IMG/VR virus record: IMGVR_UViG_3300047373_000615
Span: 1 to 31,737 of that record
DNA: 31,737 nt
Source: a virus
Reading direction: 5' to 3' (one strand)
The notes under the pieces were generated by a model. It was not told the DNA's origin and did not search any database. It was given only the letters and a program-made list of their open reading frames with translations. Positions within the stretch are counted from its first letter, which is position 1. Every line of letters starts with the position of its first letter. The translations under genes were made by a program, and so were the position numbers. Below, piece after piece: positions 19,712 through 25,604 of this stretch.

Positions 19712-19961
19712 CATAAAAGTCTATAACGATGCGGGGTTAGAAGATACCCCTGAAACAGTAACCAGCTATAATGGCGAGGTTGCGAGAGTTTCTACTTTTA
19801 TAGAAAATTTACAACAGCTCACGGATGCCGTTACCGAAAATACGCAAACCGTTCAAGGTATAACCTCGGGCGCGAGCTCCTCTTTGGACAGCTTTAAAGA
19901 GGTTGAAGAAAATATGTCTGTTGATGATTTCCTTGCAGCTTTGAATGCGGAAGATGAGTGA
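19704..19961 (+). CDS. Small helical protein of unknown function
   Basis: This 85-residue acidic protein has a predicted coiled-coil middle (VARVSTFIENLQQLTDAVTE) and a Ser-rich turn before an acidic C-terminus (SVDDFLAALNAEDE). I recognise no family. Its ATG sits eight bases before the upstream stop (ATGGGTGA), the same arrangement used by the next gene, which suggests coupled translation. Proteins of this kind near fibre genes are sometimes assembly helpers, but nothing in the sequence proves it. Confidence 0.68.
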   Translation: MGDIKVYNDAGLEDTPETVTSYNGEVARVSTFIENLQQLTDAVTENTQTVQGITSGASSSLDSFKEVEENMSVDDFLAALNAEDE

Positions 19962-20169
19962 GGAGGATTTTACTCCACCTCCCCTGGAAACCTTAACGCT
20001 TCAAAAAGAGCTGCGAGAAGCTCAGGCAAAGATAGACGATCTCAAAGTCGTTATAGATACTGCCCAGGCGGCTTTAAGGCGCGCGGAAGCGACTCTCTCT
20101 GATGATGATCTTGCCCATGTAATCAACCGGTCTGCGAAATGGGTTTTAAGCTATTCGCTAAAATCGTAG
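19954..20169 (+). CDS. Small coiled-coil protein of unknown function
   Basis: The 71-residue product (from ATG at 19954, MSEEDFTPPPLE) contains a long amphipathic helix, LREAQAKIDDLKVVIDTAQA, and no recognised domain. I chose 19954 over the in-frame ATG at 19945 because ATGAGTGA reproduces the eight-base stop/start overlap of the preceding pair. It ends within the last codons of the convergent minus-strand glycosyltransferase gene (19-base overlap). It may be a phage assembly or structural protein; function is unknown. Confidence 0.65.
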   Translation: MSEEDFTPPPLETLTLQKELREAQAKIDDLKVVIDTAQAALRRAEATLSDDDLAHVINRSAKWVLSYSLKS

Positions 20170-20927
20170 ACAAACTCGTCGTAGTATCTTCCAGTAAATT
20201 CGTGACGGCCGCAGTGGGCGATGTAGTCTTTTGTGTATGCATGGATCTTACCGCCTAAGCCTCTCCACAATTTACAGAAGCTAAAATCTTCACCTTGGTA
20301 AATTCCCGATTTTGGGTTAAACTTAAAATCAAAAAAGTTATAGAGGTTCATATACTCCACCATACCGTTGGGGGTGAATATGTTTTTCTTAATCCGAAGA
20401 CTAGGTTTCTCCTGAATGATCTTTTCAAAGACATGACGACGAACCATCATGAACCCGGTTGTTCCGTGTTCCACCTCTAACCAAGCATCGTCGATAAGCT
20501 TAGCGCCTTTGGCGGCTTTAATGGTGTACTTATTACCCAATATTTTTGCGGTACTTTTTGGGTGGTTCGCAACAGCTTTCTTACTCTTATCCCAGAAGTG
20601 TTGTTTGACGGGGTAGGGAGCGAAGGCGACATCGTAGGGGCTGTTTAAAAGACTGAATGCAGTCTGGGCGTCAAAACGAATATCGGAGTCTATAAATAGA
20701 AAATTATCAAATCTTCTATCATTCAGAAAATTGGATACGCAAATATTACGCCCTTGAGTTAGAATGCTCGATGCAACGATGCTGTTGTGATTTAAAACCC
20801 CCCGCTGGTGGCACTGAGAGGCAAGCTCTAGAGTGCTTAAGTGGTATTGGTGGTCGACATCTCCGTTACAGACTGTCGCCACAAATAATGAATTTAAGTT
20901 ATTGTTTCCGTTTGTATTTTCACCCAT
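20151..20927 (-). CDS. GT-A fold glycosyltransferase
   Basis: This 258-residue minus-strand product resembles small GT-A glycosyltransferases (GT2/Anp1-like) found in phages and bacteria. Features: a beta-strand start LFVATVCNG (14-22), LTQGRNICVSNFL (56-68), the metal- and nucleotide-sugar-binding DxD in FLFIDSDIRFD (DSD at 80-82), HGTTGFMMVRRHVF (154-167) and GEDFSFCKLWRGLGGKIH (212-229), where the acidic pair is a likely catalytic base region. It has no membrane segment. It would transfer a sugar to a host envelope glycan, the virion or another acceptor; donor and acceptor are unknown. A strong AGGAGG six bases before ATG fixes the start. Its 5' end overlaps the upstream minus-strand gene by 34 bases. 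Confidence 0.8.
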   Translation of the reverse strand: MGENTNGNNNLNSLFVATVCNGDVDHQYHLSTLELASQCHQRGVLNHNSIVASSILTQGRNICVSNFLNDRRFDNFLFIDSDIRFDAQTAFSLLNSPYDVAFAPYPVKQHFWDKSKKAVANHPKSTAKILGNKYTIKAAKGAKLIDDAWLEVEHGTTGFMMVRRHVFEKIIQEKPSLRIKKNIFTPNGMVEYMNLYNFFDFKFNPKSGIYQGEDFSFCKLWRGLGGKIHAYTKDYIAHCGRHEFTGRYYDEFVYDFSE

Positions 20928-21103
20928 GTTCCGCCTCCTATATATAGTAGTAAGTCTTCCGTATCAGTAGCTAAGGCGGTAGTGCCAATCGGATCTGAAG
21001 ATCTTGTTGTTATGTTGTTCTTAGTATCTATTATTCTAACGACACCTTTGTGTGTAGCTACATGATTCTTAACGCTAGTCCCTATAAAACTTAAAATGTT
21101 CAT
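20894..21103 (-). CDS. Small protein with a fibre-type 'LYIGGGTWVKI' motif
   Basis: This 69-residue protein carries GTTALATDTEDLLLYIGGGT followed by WVKI, the same short beta-hairpin element (variable residue, Leu-Tyr-Ile/Asp-Gly, Trp, Ile) seen in the N- or C-termini of the fibre genes at 16367, 17001 and 17838. The first 40 residues (MNILSFIGTSVKNHVATHKG) may be an anchoring segment; a similar start (IFQSLGSAVKTK) opens the plus-strand fibre at 21413. It could be a minor fibre or capsid-associated protein. Its ATGA overlap with the HTH gene upstream supports a real gene. Confidence 0.6.
   Translation of the reverse strand: MNILSFIGTSVKNHVATHKGVVRIIDTKNNITTRSSDPIGTTALATDTEDLLLYIGGGTWVKIQTETIT
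20934..20939 (-). promoter_or_regulatory. Strong Shine-Dalgarno site for the minus-strand glycosyltransferase
   Basis: On the minus strand AGGAGG sits six bases before the ATG at 20927. It is the best ribosome binding site I see in the window and lies inside the upstream overlapping gene. Confidence 0.75.
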
Positions 21104-21282
21104 GAAAGAGGCACCCCCAATGTTTTTTCTACATCAGCTCGAAGGTATCTTATCACTCGGGTGTTGATACATTTTCGGGCCCACTCGTGCTGTTTCGCCC
21201 AACGCCGAACCGTTCCAGCAGAAACATCCATCTTTTCCCGGATTATTCTTGGAGAAATATAATCAGATTTAGTTCCGGTCAT
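21100..21282 (-). CDS. Small helix-turn-helix DNA-binding protein (excisionase/MerR-like)
   Basis: The 60-residue protein has a winged-helix/HTH pattern: YISPRIIREKMDVSAGTVRR (helix, turn, recognition helix), WAKQHEW, then a basic wing-like end with VIRYLRADVEKTLG. This resembles HTH_17/excisionase or AlpA-like proteins. It opens a three-gene minus-strand unit and faces the plus-strand fibre promoter region, so it might control its own cassette, the fibre, or both; that is inference. No integrase is visible in this window. A GGAG on the minus strand lies too far from ATG to be a good ribosome binding site. Confidence 0.68.
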   Translation of the reverse strand: MTGTKSDYISPRIIREKMDVSAGTVRRWAKQHEWARKCINTRVIRYLRADVEKTLGVPLS

Positions 21283-21316
21283 TAACGATTATTAACGCTC
21301 CTTATCGGTTTAATCT

Positions 21317-21332
21317 ACCGGTTGCAATCGGT
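21317..21332. promoter_or_regulatory. Imperfect palindrome, candidate operator
   Basis: ACCGGTTGCAATCGGT matches its reverse complement at 14 of 16 positions and abuts the -35 candidate of the fibre promoter. A similar element, ACCGGTTACTACCGG, lies at 24511-24525 ahead of the scaffold gene (12/15 matches). A regulatory role is inferred. Confidence 0.4.
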
Positions 21333-21359
21333 TGATGGGCGGGCGGAATGCCGTACTAT
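21332..21359 (+). promoter_or_regulatory. Sigma-70-like promoter candidate for the coiled-coil fibre
   Basis: TTGATG (21332-21337) and TACTAT (21354-21359) are separated by 16 bases, close to the TTGACA/TATAAT consensus. The predicted start lies about 45 bases before the fibre ATG. Its position in a divergent gap and the terminator after the gene support a separate fibre transcript. Confidence 0.5.
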
Positions 21360-21412
21360 TAAAGGCACACCGAAGCTTAGCTTCATCTTAACTCAAACCC
21401 AGTAATAATAAT

Positions 21413-22423
21413 ATGTCTAATATATTCCAGTCACTCGGTAGTGCAGTAAAAACTAAAATTGATAGCGCGGTAAGCGGTATTAATTCTGATATTGCTAGCG
21501 TTACCTCTAACTTAAACACAGAGATATCAAGAGCTCAAGCTGCTGAAGCTGCTAATTTAGCTTCTATTCAAAGCAACGACGTAGATATCGCATCAAACTC
21601 AACTGCAATCAGCACTGAAGAATCCCGTGCTCAAGCTGCTGAAAGCGTTCTTACTACAGACCTCGCGTCAGAAGTTTCTGATCGTGCGACTGCTGTCTCG
21701 AACGAAGCATCCGCAAGATCTTCTGCTGACTCAACTTTACAAGGTAATATCGACGCTGAAGCTACTGCGGCTCGTGCTGCTGAAGCTGCAAATGCTGCTG
21801 ATATTGCTGCTGAAGCTACTAGAGCTGCTGCTGCTGAAGCTACTAATGCTTCTGACATCAGTGCTGAAGCTACCAGAGCTGCTGCTGCTGAAGCTGTTAA
21901 TGCTGCTGATATCTCTGCTGAGGCTACTCGTGCGGCTGCTGCTGAAGCTGCCAACCTTGCTGCTATCCAGTCTAACGACAGCGACATCAGTGCTCTTAAC
22001 ACTCAAGCGGCTTCGCTTGCAGCTGACGGTAACTCCGCTTCCTTCAGTGGAAATGTTTCTGCTGCTGATATAACTGTTTCCGGTAACTTAACTGTTAGTG
22101 GAACGACTACAACAATCGACACTACTAATGTTGAAGTTAAAGACAGCATCATGAACATCTCTAAAGGTGCTTCTGGAGCTGCTAATGCTTCTAACGACGG
22201 TGGATTTGTTGTTGAGCGTGGATCCAGCGAAGACAATGTTGCTTTCGTATGGGACGAAGGAGCAGACCGCTTCCGTGCCGTATCGACTTCTGCTACCGCA
22301 GCTACCTCCGACATCGACGCTGCTGACAGCTCAATGAGCTATGTTGAAATGCAAGTTAGTGACCTCTACCTTGGAACCGATAACCTCGGATCTTTGTCTG
22401 ATTTCACAACAGCATTAGCATAA
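21413..22423 (+). CDS. Ala-rich coiled-coil phage fibre protein
   Basis: This 336-residue protein opens with a short anchor-like segment (MSNIFQSLGSAVKTKIDSAV), continues as a long Ala-rich helical stalk (about 20-205) containing four 18-residue repeats, and ends with a beta-rich region containing NLTVSGTTTTIDTTNVEVKD and FVVERGSSEDNVAFVWDEG, a segment common in marine-phage tail fibres. Such proteins usually form trimers. GCT, AAC and similar preferred codons dominate, as in the capsid gene and unlike most neighbours, so strong expression is likely. It has its own promoter candidate and a strong terminator 29 bases downstream. It may be a tail fibre or a multi-copy head fibre. No Shine-Dalgarno sequence is visible (aataataatATG). 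Confidence 0.85.
   Translation: MSNIFQSLGSAVKTKIDSAVSGINSDIASVTSNLNTEISRAQAAEAANLASIQSNDVDIASNSTAISTEESRAQAAESVLTTDLASEVSDRATAVSNEASARSSADSTLQGNIDAEATAARAAEAANAADIAAEATRAAAAEATNASDISAEATRAAAAEAVNAADISAEATRAAAAEAANLAAIQSNDSDISALNTQAASLAADGNSASFSGNVSAADITVSGNLTVSGTTTTIDTTNVEVKDSIMNISKGASGAANASNDGGFVVERGSSEDNVAFVWDEGADRFRAVSTSATAATSDIDAADSSMSYVEMQVSDLYLGTDNLGSLSDFTTALA
21749..21964 (+). repeat. Four tandem 54-base repeats encoding the coiled-coil stalk
   Basis: Units start at 21749, 21803, 21857 and 21911, each encoding 18 residues of the type xIxAEATRAAAAEAxNAxD. The array keeps frame, so copy-number change would lengthen or shorten the stalk in 18-residue steps. A flanking pair, AEAANLASIQSND and AEAANLAAIQSND, shows a further, longer internal duplication. 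Confidence 0.85.
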
Positions 22424-22452
22424 GCCAATAGCTTGATAATGTCTTAACTAAA

Positions 22453-22486
22453 GGGGTCGGAGCTAGATCTCCGGCCCCTTTTTTTT
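22453..22486 (+). terminator. Rho-independent terminator after the fibre gene
   Basis: A 10-base stem (GGGGTCGGAG with CTCCGGCCCC, one G-U pair), a six-base loop and eight Ts make a strong intrinsic terminator. The next gene's ATG (22489) begins only two bases after the T run. Confidence 0.92.
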
Positions 22487-22488
22487 AC

Positions 22489-22893
22489 ATGCGAATATTA
22501 GCACTAGTCTGTCTATTTTTTTTATCTTCTTGTACCAGTTGGAAAACAGTAGCACCCACGGCTCTGGGAGCAGTAGGTGCGGGAGTGGGTGCCTTGGGTG
22601 GTCCTGGTACAGCTTTTGCCGGAGGCGGGCTCGGAGCGGCCGCAGGGCAGATACTAAAGGGGGAGGAAAAAGTTAAACAGCAAGCAGAAGAATTAAAAGC
22701 TTTATCAGAGGGGGATGTTAAAAAACTCTTAGACATTAAGTTGCAAGAGGAGAGGGGTTGGTTCGAGAACCTAATTGAAGGCATCTACGATATACTAAAG
22801 CTGAGCGCTCTTGGGTTGGGTGTAATTTACATATTTCAATTTCTTTATCACAGGCATTTTGCCAAAAAAAACAATCAACATAAAAAACAATGA
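22489..22893 (+). CDS. Lipoprotein with C-terminal membrane segment, u-spanin-like
   Basis: The 134-residue product begins with a lipoprotein signal peptide, MRILALVCLFFLSSC, whose lipobox LSSC gives Cys15 as the likely acylated residue. A Gly/Ala-rich stretch (26-53), a charged helical stretch (EEKVKQQAEELKALSEGDVK) and a C-terminal membrane segment near 103-122 (ALGLGVIYIFQFLYHRHF) follow, then a basic tail. A lipid-anchored N-terminus with a C-terminal membrane segment is the layout of unimolecular spanins, which join the inner and outer membranes to disrupt the envelope late in infection. The next gene is holin-like, which fits. The assignment rests on architecture and context; a different envelope lipoprotein is possible. 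It starts directly after a terminator, without a Shine-Dalgarno sequence. Confidence 0.72.
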   Translation: MRILALVCLFFLSSCTSWKTVAPTALGAVGAGVGALGGPGTAFAGGGLGAAAGQILKGEEKVKQQAEELKALSEGDVKKLLDIKLQEERGWFENLIEGIYDILKLSALGLGVIYIFQFLYHRHFAKKNNQHKKQ

Positions 22894-23057
22894 ATGACGG
22901 ATATAACGCTAGCCTTGCAATAGTTGGATCGGGGGGAACAGTTGTACTGACTGATCTCAACCCTTACCTCGCTTTCATGTGCGGTGTATTAACGCTTGTT
23001 CATGTGACTTGGTCGCTCTCAATAATGTGGCAAAAACGTAATAAAAAGCGTAAATGA
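22890..23057 (+). CDS. Small holin-like membrane protein
   Basis: This 55-residue gene (MNDGYNASLAIVGSGG...) joins both neighbours by ATGA overlaps. It shows a short hydrophobic segment (ASLAIVGSGGTVVL), a turn with DLNPY, a longer hydrophobic segment (LAFMCGVLTLVHVTWSLSIM) and a strongly basic C-terminus (WQKRNKKRK), as in small class II or similar holins. Holins form inner-membrane lesions that time lysis. It follows the spanin-like lipoprotein. No endolysin is visible here. Length, topology and neighbour support the call; sequence homology was not tested. Confidence 0.65.
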   Translation: MNDGYNASLAIVGSGGTVVLTDLNPYLAFMCGVLTLVHVTWSLSIMWQKRNKKRK

Positions 23058-23773
23058 GTATAGATGTTATCTACATAAATCTCTCATATCGAGAGGATCG
23101 TAAACAGAACATGGAGATGACCCTCCCTATATTAGGTTATCCCATTACTCGGTTTGAAGCCCACCGACCTACAAAAGATGAAATTTTAACCGGGAAGTAC
23201 TCGCATTACTTTGTGCGAAGCATCAAACGGATAAGGAATTACCTCTACGATGAGGCGACTCTCAGTCGAGCCTACGGGATATTCGGGGTGTACGCCTCCC
23301 AATATGATATCCACCAGTCCAGGATTGGGAATCCTAACAATTATATAATTGTCGAAGATGATGCTGTAGTCTCACCGGAAACCGCGGAAAGGCTGGATTT
23401 TCTATCTCGCTCGGAGCATATACCCAGTGATTGGGATATGATTCGCAATATCTGGTCTGACGAGGGGGATCAGACTCTCGATCTACATAAGTTTATGCAT
23501 TGCCACGAAGAATCAAAATTCGCGGATAAATTCAGCCACGGCCGATTTGGCGGAGCCCATTTCAGCCTTTGCAAAGGCTCAAGCGCTCAGAAAATAGTCA
23601 ACTATCTTGATTCCGATTATTTCTATGCGATTGATTCGGCATATTCTACCAGCCGATTAAATGTCTACCACACTAACCTTGGTGTTAAAATTGGGGACTA
23701 TGGGACTGATATCCCTAAAGATAGCCACACCCCCGAACCTAACGAGAACGGGCCAGTCTGCCACATCGCATGA
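23054..23773 (+). CDS. Glycosyltransferase family 25-like protein
   Basis: The 239-residue protein begins VIYINLSYREDRKQNMEM (5-22), the usual opening of GT25 (LPS-type) glycosyltransferases, followed by YGIFGVYASQYDIHQS (74-89) and YIIVEDDAVVS (97-107), in which EDD is the metal-binding acidic motif. RFGGAHFSLCKGSSAQKIVN matches the later part of the fold. GT25 enzymes typically add galactose or glucose to LPS or protein acceptors; donor and acceptor here are unknown. ATGA overlaps join it to the holin-like gene and to the sulfotransferase, suggesting the two enzymes act on the same glycan. Confidence 0.82.
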   Translation: MSIDVIYINLSYREDRKQNMEMTLPILGYPITRFEAHRPTKDEILTGKYSHYFVRSIKRIRNYLYDEATLSRAYGIFGVYASQYDIHQSRIGNPNNYIIVEDDAVVSPETAERLDFLSRSEHIPSDWDMIRNIWSDEGDQTLDLHKFMHCHEESKFADKFSHGRFGGAHFSLCKGSSAQKIVNYLDSDYFYAIDSAYSTSRLNVYHTNLGVKIGDYGTDIPKDSHTPEPNENGPVCHIA

Positions 23774-24333
23774 TTAACGACGAACATAAATTCATATACA
23801 TCCACCCGCCAAAGACCGGCGGGACTAGTATAGAGAAGCTATTCATGTCGGATGCGGATGTAACCGATGTCCCTCAAAAGCATAAATACTCGGACTTCTA
23901 TAATCAGGGGCGGTATAGTGAATACTATTTTTTTGGAACCGTCCGAAACCCGTGGGATCGAATGGTATCGTACTATCACTGGAGACTGAAGAAAAAACTC
24001 CCAATGTTTGGGGTTGAAAACTTCGCTGACTGGTTAATTTTCATCACCGATCCGCAGACCTTCAGCCTATATAATGAGGCTAATTGGCATTTTACAACAG
24101 CCATAGACCGTCAGGCCAAAATGCTTACCTATGTAGGTAACATAATAAAATTCGAAAATTTCCAGGAAGGTTTTGATAAAGTTTGCGACGATATCGGGAT
24201 ACCTCGAATGGAGCTTCCTCATGTCAATGCATCCGATCGTGGTTCTTACAGAGACTACTATAATGATCATACGAAAGGCATAGTAGCTGATTACTATGAC
24301 CAAGATATAGATTGCTATGACTACAAATTCTAA
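23770..24333 (+). CDS. PAPS-dependent sulfotransferase (family 2-like)
   Basis: This 187-residue protein has both PAPS-binding elements of sulfotransferases: the 5' phosphosulfate loop IHPPKTGGTSIEK (11-23, with K15, G17, G18, T19, S20) and the 3' phosphate element FFGTVRNPWDRMVSYY (54-69, with R59 and S67). Later, FENFQEGFDKVCDDIGIP fits the family. It would transfer sulfate from PAPS to a carbohydrate hydroxyl. It is shorter than many relatives but the cofactor motifs are intact. Overlap with the GT25-like gene suggests sulfation of a phage-modified host glycan or virion glycan; the acceptor is unknown. Confidence 0.85.
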   Translation: MINDEHKFIYIHPPKTGGTSIEKLFMSDADVTDVPQKHKYSDFYNQGRYSEYYFFGTVRNPWDRMVSYYHWRLKKKLPMFGVENFADWLIFITDPQTFSLYNEANWHFTTAIDRQAKMLTYVGNIIKFENFQEGFDKVCDDIGIPRMELPHVNASDRGSYRDYYNDHTKGIVADYYDQDIDCYDYKF

Positions 24334-24499
24334 AAAGAAGGAAGATAAGCCTAAAAAGATGTGCGGCGATAAGTGTATCGCTCCCACAGTGTGCAAAGAG
24401 ATTTTTCAGGGACAATGTGCTCTTGAAATGATGCAGAACGAGAAGAGCGAATCTCCGTCGAAAAAACCCGGCAATGTGACCGGTAAAAATAAGTATTAA
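24317..24499 (+). CDS. Small Lys-rich four-Cys protein
   Basis: This 60-residue basic protein carries four cysteines in a compact block, CGDKCIAPTVCKEIFQGQC (16-34), flanked by Lys-rich ends. The spacing could support a metal site or disulfides, but I recognise no family. It overlaps the end of the sulfotransferase by 17 bases and lies ahead of the scaffold gene. A small structural or regulatory protein is possible. Confidence 0.55.
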   Translation: MTTNSKKKEDKPKKMCGDKCIAPTVCKEIFQGQCALEMMQNEKSESPSKKPGNVTGKNKY

Positions 24500-24550
24500 G
24501 TTGTTTTACAACCGGTTACTACCGGCTATCCGATTCGCTATAAATCGGAT
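24500..24550 (+). promoter_or_regulatory. Control region before the scaffold gene
   Basis: This 51-base gap contains ACCGGTTACTACCGG (24511-24525), a possible weak promoter (TTACTA 24516-24521, 16 bases, CTATAA 24538-24543) and a perfect 7-base inverted repeat, ATCCGAT (24528-24534) and ATCGGAT (24544-24550), whose second arm touches the ATG at 24551. No Shine-Dalgarno sequence is present. Transcription start or translational control is plausible but unproven. Confidence 0.4.
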
Positions 24551-25567
24551 ATGGAAACATCTATCGCGGAGGTTGAATCCCCGCAAGAAACGACAGAAGA
24601 AACGAGCATTGAGAACGCCTCAACCGAGGATCTTATCAATGCTTTAGGTATAACGCCAGAGACCGCAGAGCCTGCGACTGAAGAACCACAGCCTGAGGCG
24701 ACAAGCCCAGAGCCAGAGGTCGAAAGTCAGGAGCCGGAGGAATCAGAATCCGAAGAGGAAAAGCTCGCCAAAAGACGAATTCGTCCAAGGAATGAGTTAG
24801 ATCAGCAAGTCATCGATCTGTATAGATCTGAGGGCTTTAGTGGATCCTTCGCTGATGCCTCCCGTGTAATCTACGGTCAGGATGTACAACCATCTTTTCA
24901 ACCAACTTATCAGCCCCAGGAGCAAGTCGAGGCGTCCGAGCCCGATCCAATTCAAGGCATAGATAAACAAGCAGAAGACATACGGTCTACTATCATAGAG
25001 CTTGAAGGTAAAGTAGAGAAAGCAGCCGAGGAACTTGAAACCACAGAAGCGTTAAAACTTCAGCGGGACATAATGAAAAAGGAACTCGAATTGCAGAATC
25101 TAACCAGCCGTAAAGAGCGAATGGAAGAGGCGCAAAGTCAGCAAGTTTATCAGACCCATCGTTCTAAAGCGATGGAGAGTAGAGACAGAGTTTATGAAAG
25201 ATTCCCCGCATTGCAGGATAAGGCTTCGGTCTATCGTAAGCAGTTCGATGATTATGTTTCACAAGCTCAGTCCGACCCCGACTACGCCGCAGTTTTTGAT
25301 TCGCCAAAATGGCCAGAATTACTCGCCAACGAATTCGCATCAGTATCGCCAGCACCAGCCGTTGCGCAACAGCCTCAGGCCGTTGCCCCTCAGCCGCAGG
25401 CACCACAGATGGGAACTCAGGCGAAGGTCTTGACGACAGGAACTACGGCACAACCTGTAAGCGCTCCTATGACCGCAGATGGTTTGCTTCAACAGCTCCC
25501 GAATATAGGCAAGGAAGATATTTATGCCATGCTTGGAGCTCCTGGAGGAGTACAGCCACTGAGGTAA
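24551..25567 (+). CDS. Scaffolding-like protein
   Basis: This 338-residue protein lies directly before the major capsid gene, as scaffolds do. It has an acidic Glu/Pro/Ser-rich N-terminus (1-75), a basic patch (KLAKRRIRPRNELDQQVIDL), a coiled-coil centre (about 138-205, including IELEGKVEKAAEELETTEAL), and a Gln/Pro/Ala-rich C-terminal linker ending with a short helix. Scaffolding proteins guide capsid assembly and leave before or during packaging; this role follows from composition and position, not a matched family. The start lies just after an inverted repeat. Confidence 0.75.
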   Translation: METSIAEVESPQETTEETSIENASTEDLINALGITPETAEPATEEPQPEATSPEPEVESQEPEESESEEEKLAKRRIRPRNELDQQVIDLYRSEGFSGSFADASRVIYGQDVQPSFQPTYQPQEQVEASEPDPIQGIDKQAEDIRSTIIELEGKVEKAAEELETTEALKLQRDIMKKELELQNLTSRKERMEEAQSQQVYQTHRSKAMESRDRVYERFPALQDKASVYRKQFDDYVSQAQSDPDYAAVFDSPKWPELLANEFASVSPAPAVAQQPQAVAPQPQAPQMGTQAKVLTTGTTAQPVSAPMTADGLLQQLPNIGKEDIYAMLGAPGGVQPLR

Positions 25568-25604
25568 TAGGAGCAATAATCCTAATCTCAAATAATTAAA
25601 TAAA

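Larger units (their letters stand above)
21283..21412. promoter_or_regulatory. Divergent intergenic control region
   Basis: This 130-base gap separates the minus-strand HTH gene from the plus-strand fibre. It holds a direct repeat of ATTAACG (near 21284 and 21294), three CGGTT copies (21306, 21319, 21329), a 14/16 palindrome ACCGGTTGCAATCGGT (21317-21332), and a sigma-70-like promoter candidate. It probably carries start sites for both units and possible operators for the HTH protein. Confidence 0.55.

Noticed and set aside
20144-20163. Bidirectional terminator between the convergent genes
   Set aside because: Only a weak AT-rich hairpin with a bulge is present, inside both coding ends; too weak to call.
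21100-21282. Excisionase implying an integrated prophage
   Set aside because: No integrase or attachment site is visible; the HTH protein fits a regulator of the local cassette equally well.
21749-21964. CRISPR-like tandem array
   Set aside because: The 54-base units are directly adjacent with no spacers, keep frame and encode a coiled-coil stalk.
21627-22314. Several long open frames on both strands within the fibre gene, rich in Leu/Ser or Ala
   Set aside because: They are produced by the GCT-rich 54-base repeats read in other frames; composition is low-complexity and no start signals or neighbours support them.
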